A DNA stretch of 8,641 nucleotides, taken from contig JACZXN010000051.1 of NCBI GenBank assembly GCA_022571575.1, forward strand, positions 1 to 8,641. The letters are read 5' to 3'. The notes under the pieces are model-generated. The model was given only the letters and a program-made list of their open reading frames with translations. It had not been told where the DNA came from and ran no database searches. Position 1 is the stretch's first letter; the number at the start of each line of letters is the position of its first letter. Of this stretch, positions 7,687 through 8,641 are shown one piece after another. Source of the DNA: Chloroflexota bacterium (lineage in GTDB: Bacteria > Chloroflexota > Dehalococcoidia > UBA3495). Position numbers and translations under genes: made by a program.

Positions 7687-8229
7687 GTGAAGTTAAAACT
7701 GGACCTCCACACCCATGTGTGGGAGGCGTTCAATTTCGTGCCGCCGTCCGTGGAGATCGCGGAGAAGGTGGTTACTCAGATCAAGTCCAAGGGCATCGAC
7801 GGCATCGGCATCACCGACCACCACAATAAGGAATGGGCCTTTGAATTCCGCGAGTTGGTGGAGAAGCACTTTCCCGGACAGGTCCACATCCTGCCGGGCT
7901 GGGAGATCGAGATCCGGCCCGAGGCCAACCCCTTCGCCGAGTACCAGGTGGCCGAGCTTTTCCTTCCCGGCGGCGGGGTCTTCCGCACCTACTGCCACCC
8001 CGGTTATTACTCCCCCGAGATACTGATCGAGCCGGATATCCACGCCATCGAGATCGACAACTACATCCACAACTGGCACATCCGGAAGGACCAGGTGGCG
8101 GAGGTGGCATCGGAACACGACCTGATGCTGTTCGAGGTCAGCGACGCCCACAACCTGGAGAACATCGGCCTGCGCTACACCGAGGTGGAACTGGACGACC
8201 TGTACGCCAGGGCCGTACCCCAGGATTAG
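7687..8229 (+). CDS. PHP-domain metal-dependent hydrolase/phosphoesterase
   Basis: 180 residues, a compact single PHP domain. The full metal-ligand set is visible: DLHTH (His8, His10), ITDHHN (Asp44, His45), GWEIEI (Glu73), CHPG (His104), a further DNYIHNWH cluster (124-131), and SDAHN (Asp153, His155) near the C-terminus. PHP proteins use two or three metal ions to hydrolyse phosphoesters; they include histidinol phosphatase, DNA polymerase proofreading domains and small-molecule phosphatases. No polymerase or other domain is attached, so the substrate is open. The start is GTG 7687: AAGGA ends six bases before it, and the HxH strand follows at once. The frame extends upstream to 7597, but that part overlaps the crotonase gene. 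It lies 37 bases after that gene and two bases before the next crotonase, so co-transcription is likely. Confidence 0.88.
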   Translation: MKLKLDLHTHVWEAFNFVPPSVEIAEKVVTQIKSKGIDGIGITDHHNKEWAFEFRELVEKHFPGQVHILPGWEIEIRPEANPFAEYQVAELFLPGGGVFRTYCHPGYYSPEILIEPDIHAIEIDNYIHNWHIRKDQVAEVASEHDLMLFEVSDAHNLENIGLRYTEVELDDLYARAVPQD

Positions 8230-8231
8230 CC

Positions 8232-8641
8232 GTGCAGACGCCCGCGGACGACGGCCCCGCTACGGACGCCTTCGAGACCCTGCTGTTCCAGAAGCGCGGC
8301 GCGGTGGCCCATATCTCGTTGCGCCGGCCCCAGGTGGCCAATGCCTATAACATGCAGATGAGGGACGATTTCTCCCAGGCATTGGATGCGGTGCGGGACG
8401 ACCCAGAGGTGCGAGCGCTGTTGATAACCGGCGAGGGGCGCGGCTTCTGCGCCGGCGCCGACCTGACCGAGTTCGGCACGGCTCCGTCCCAGGTGATCGC
8501 CCGGCAGGTGCGGTGGGAGCGGGATGTTTGGGGGCAACTGGTAAACTTGGACAAACCCGTGGTGGCAGGGGTGCACGGGTACTGCATCGGCTCCGGGCTG
8601 GAGATCGCCCTGCTCTGCGACCTGAGGATCGCCGCCACCGG
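8232..8641 (+). CDS. Enoyl-CoA hydratase/isomerase (crotonase) family protein (3' partial)
   Basis: 136 complete codons are visible before the window ends, about half of a ~260-residue protein. The N-terminus has the crotonase pattern GAVAHISLRRPQVANAYN (23-40), DDPEVRALLITGEGRGFCAGADL (56-78, outlined) with an intact oxyanion motif FCAGAD, and KPVVAGVHGYCIGSGLEIAL (108-127), in which Glu124 corresponds to catalytic Glu144 of the rat enzyme. The second Glu would lie just beyond the edge. The start is GTG 8232, two bases after the PHP stop. AGGA inside the end of the PHP gene is six bases before it, which implies translational coupling. Unlike the first crotonase in this window, all visible active-site motifs are canonical. 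The reaction (enoyl-CoA hydration, isomerisation or other crotonase chemistry) cannot be fixed from this half. Confidence 0.88.
   Translation, partial: MQTPADDGPATDAFETLLFQKRGAVAHISLRRPQVANAYNMQMRDDFSQALDAVRDDPEVRALLITGEGRGFCAGADLTEFGTAPSQVIARQVRWERDVWGQLVNLDKPVVAGVHGYCIGSGLEIALLCDLRIAAT

Overview
This is a GC-rich bacterial window carrying ordinary metabolic and housekeeping genes. It has no rRNA, tRNA, CRISPR array or insertion sequence that I can see. A CIRCE-type HrcA operator in front of groES-groEL points away from enteric-type gammaproteobacteria and towards lineages with HrcA control, such as Chloroflexota, Firmicutes, Actinobacteriota or some Proteobacteria. The abundance of acyl-CoA genes would suit an uncultivated Chloroflexota-like heterotroph. 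That placement is a weak inference. The window may be part of a metagenome-derived contig.

Layout, left to right. (1) Bases 2-1657, plus strand: a 5'-truncated double-domain ABC permease of the iron(III) type. (2) Bases 1665-4484, minus strand: a three-gene family I (SCOT-type) CoA-transferase operon, transcribed as A subunit, then a B-A fusion protein, then a B subunit. It reads as two tandem A-B pairs whose inner B and A have fused. The last gene is a chimera: its first ~142 residues are a normal CoA-transferase B subunit, and its last ~62 residues match the C-terminus of EutA, the ethanolamine ammonia-lyase reactivating factor. (3) Bases 4588-4629: a strong rho-independent terminator closing the chaperonin operon. 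(4) Bases 4655-6662, minus strand: groES-groEL, with a clear sigma-70 promoter and a CIRCE operator at 6723-6781. (5) Bases 6936-8641, plus strand, divergent from groES: a crotonase-fold protein with altered active-site motifs, a small PHP-domain metal hydrolase, and a second, canonical crotonase cut by the window end.

How the parts fit. The CoA-transferase operon would move CoA between short-chain (keto)acids, and the crotonases act on acyl-CoAs, so both flanks of groESL concern acyl-CoA or organic-acid metabolism. The CoA-transferase cluster is the most unusual part. One B domain has Asp where the catalytic Glu belongs, and the other has the Glu but has lost its C-terminal third to the EutA-like tail. 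By inspection, no intact canonical B subunit is left. Whether this is biological remodelling or an assembly join near 1854-1901 is the main question raised by the window.
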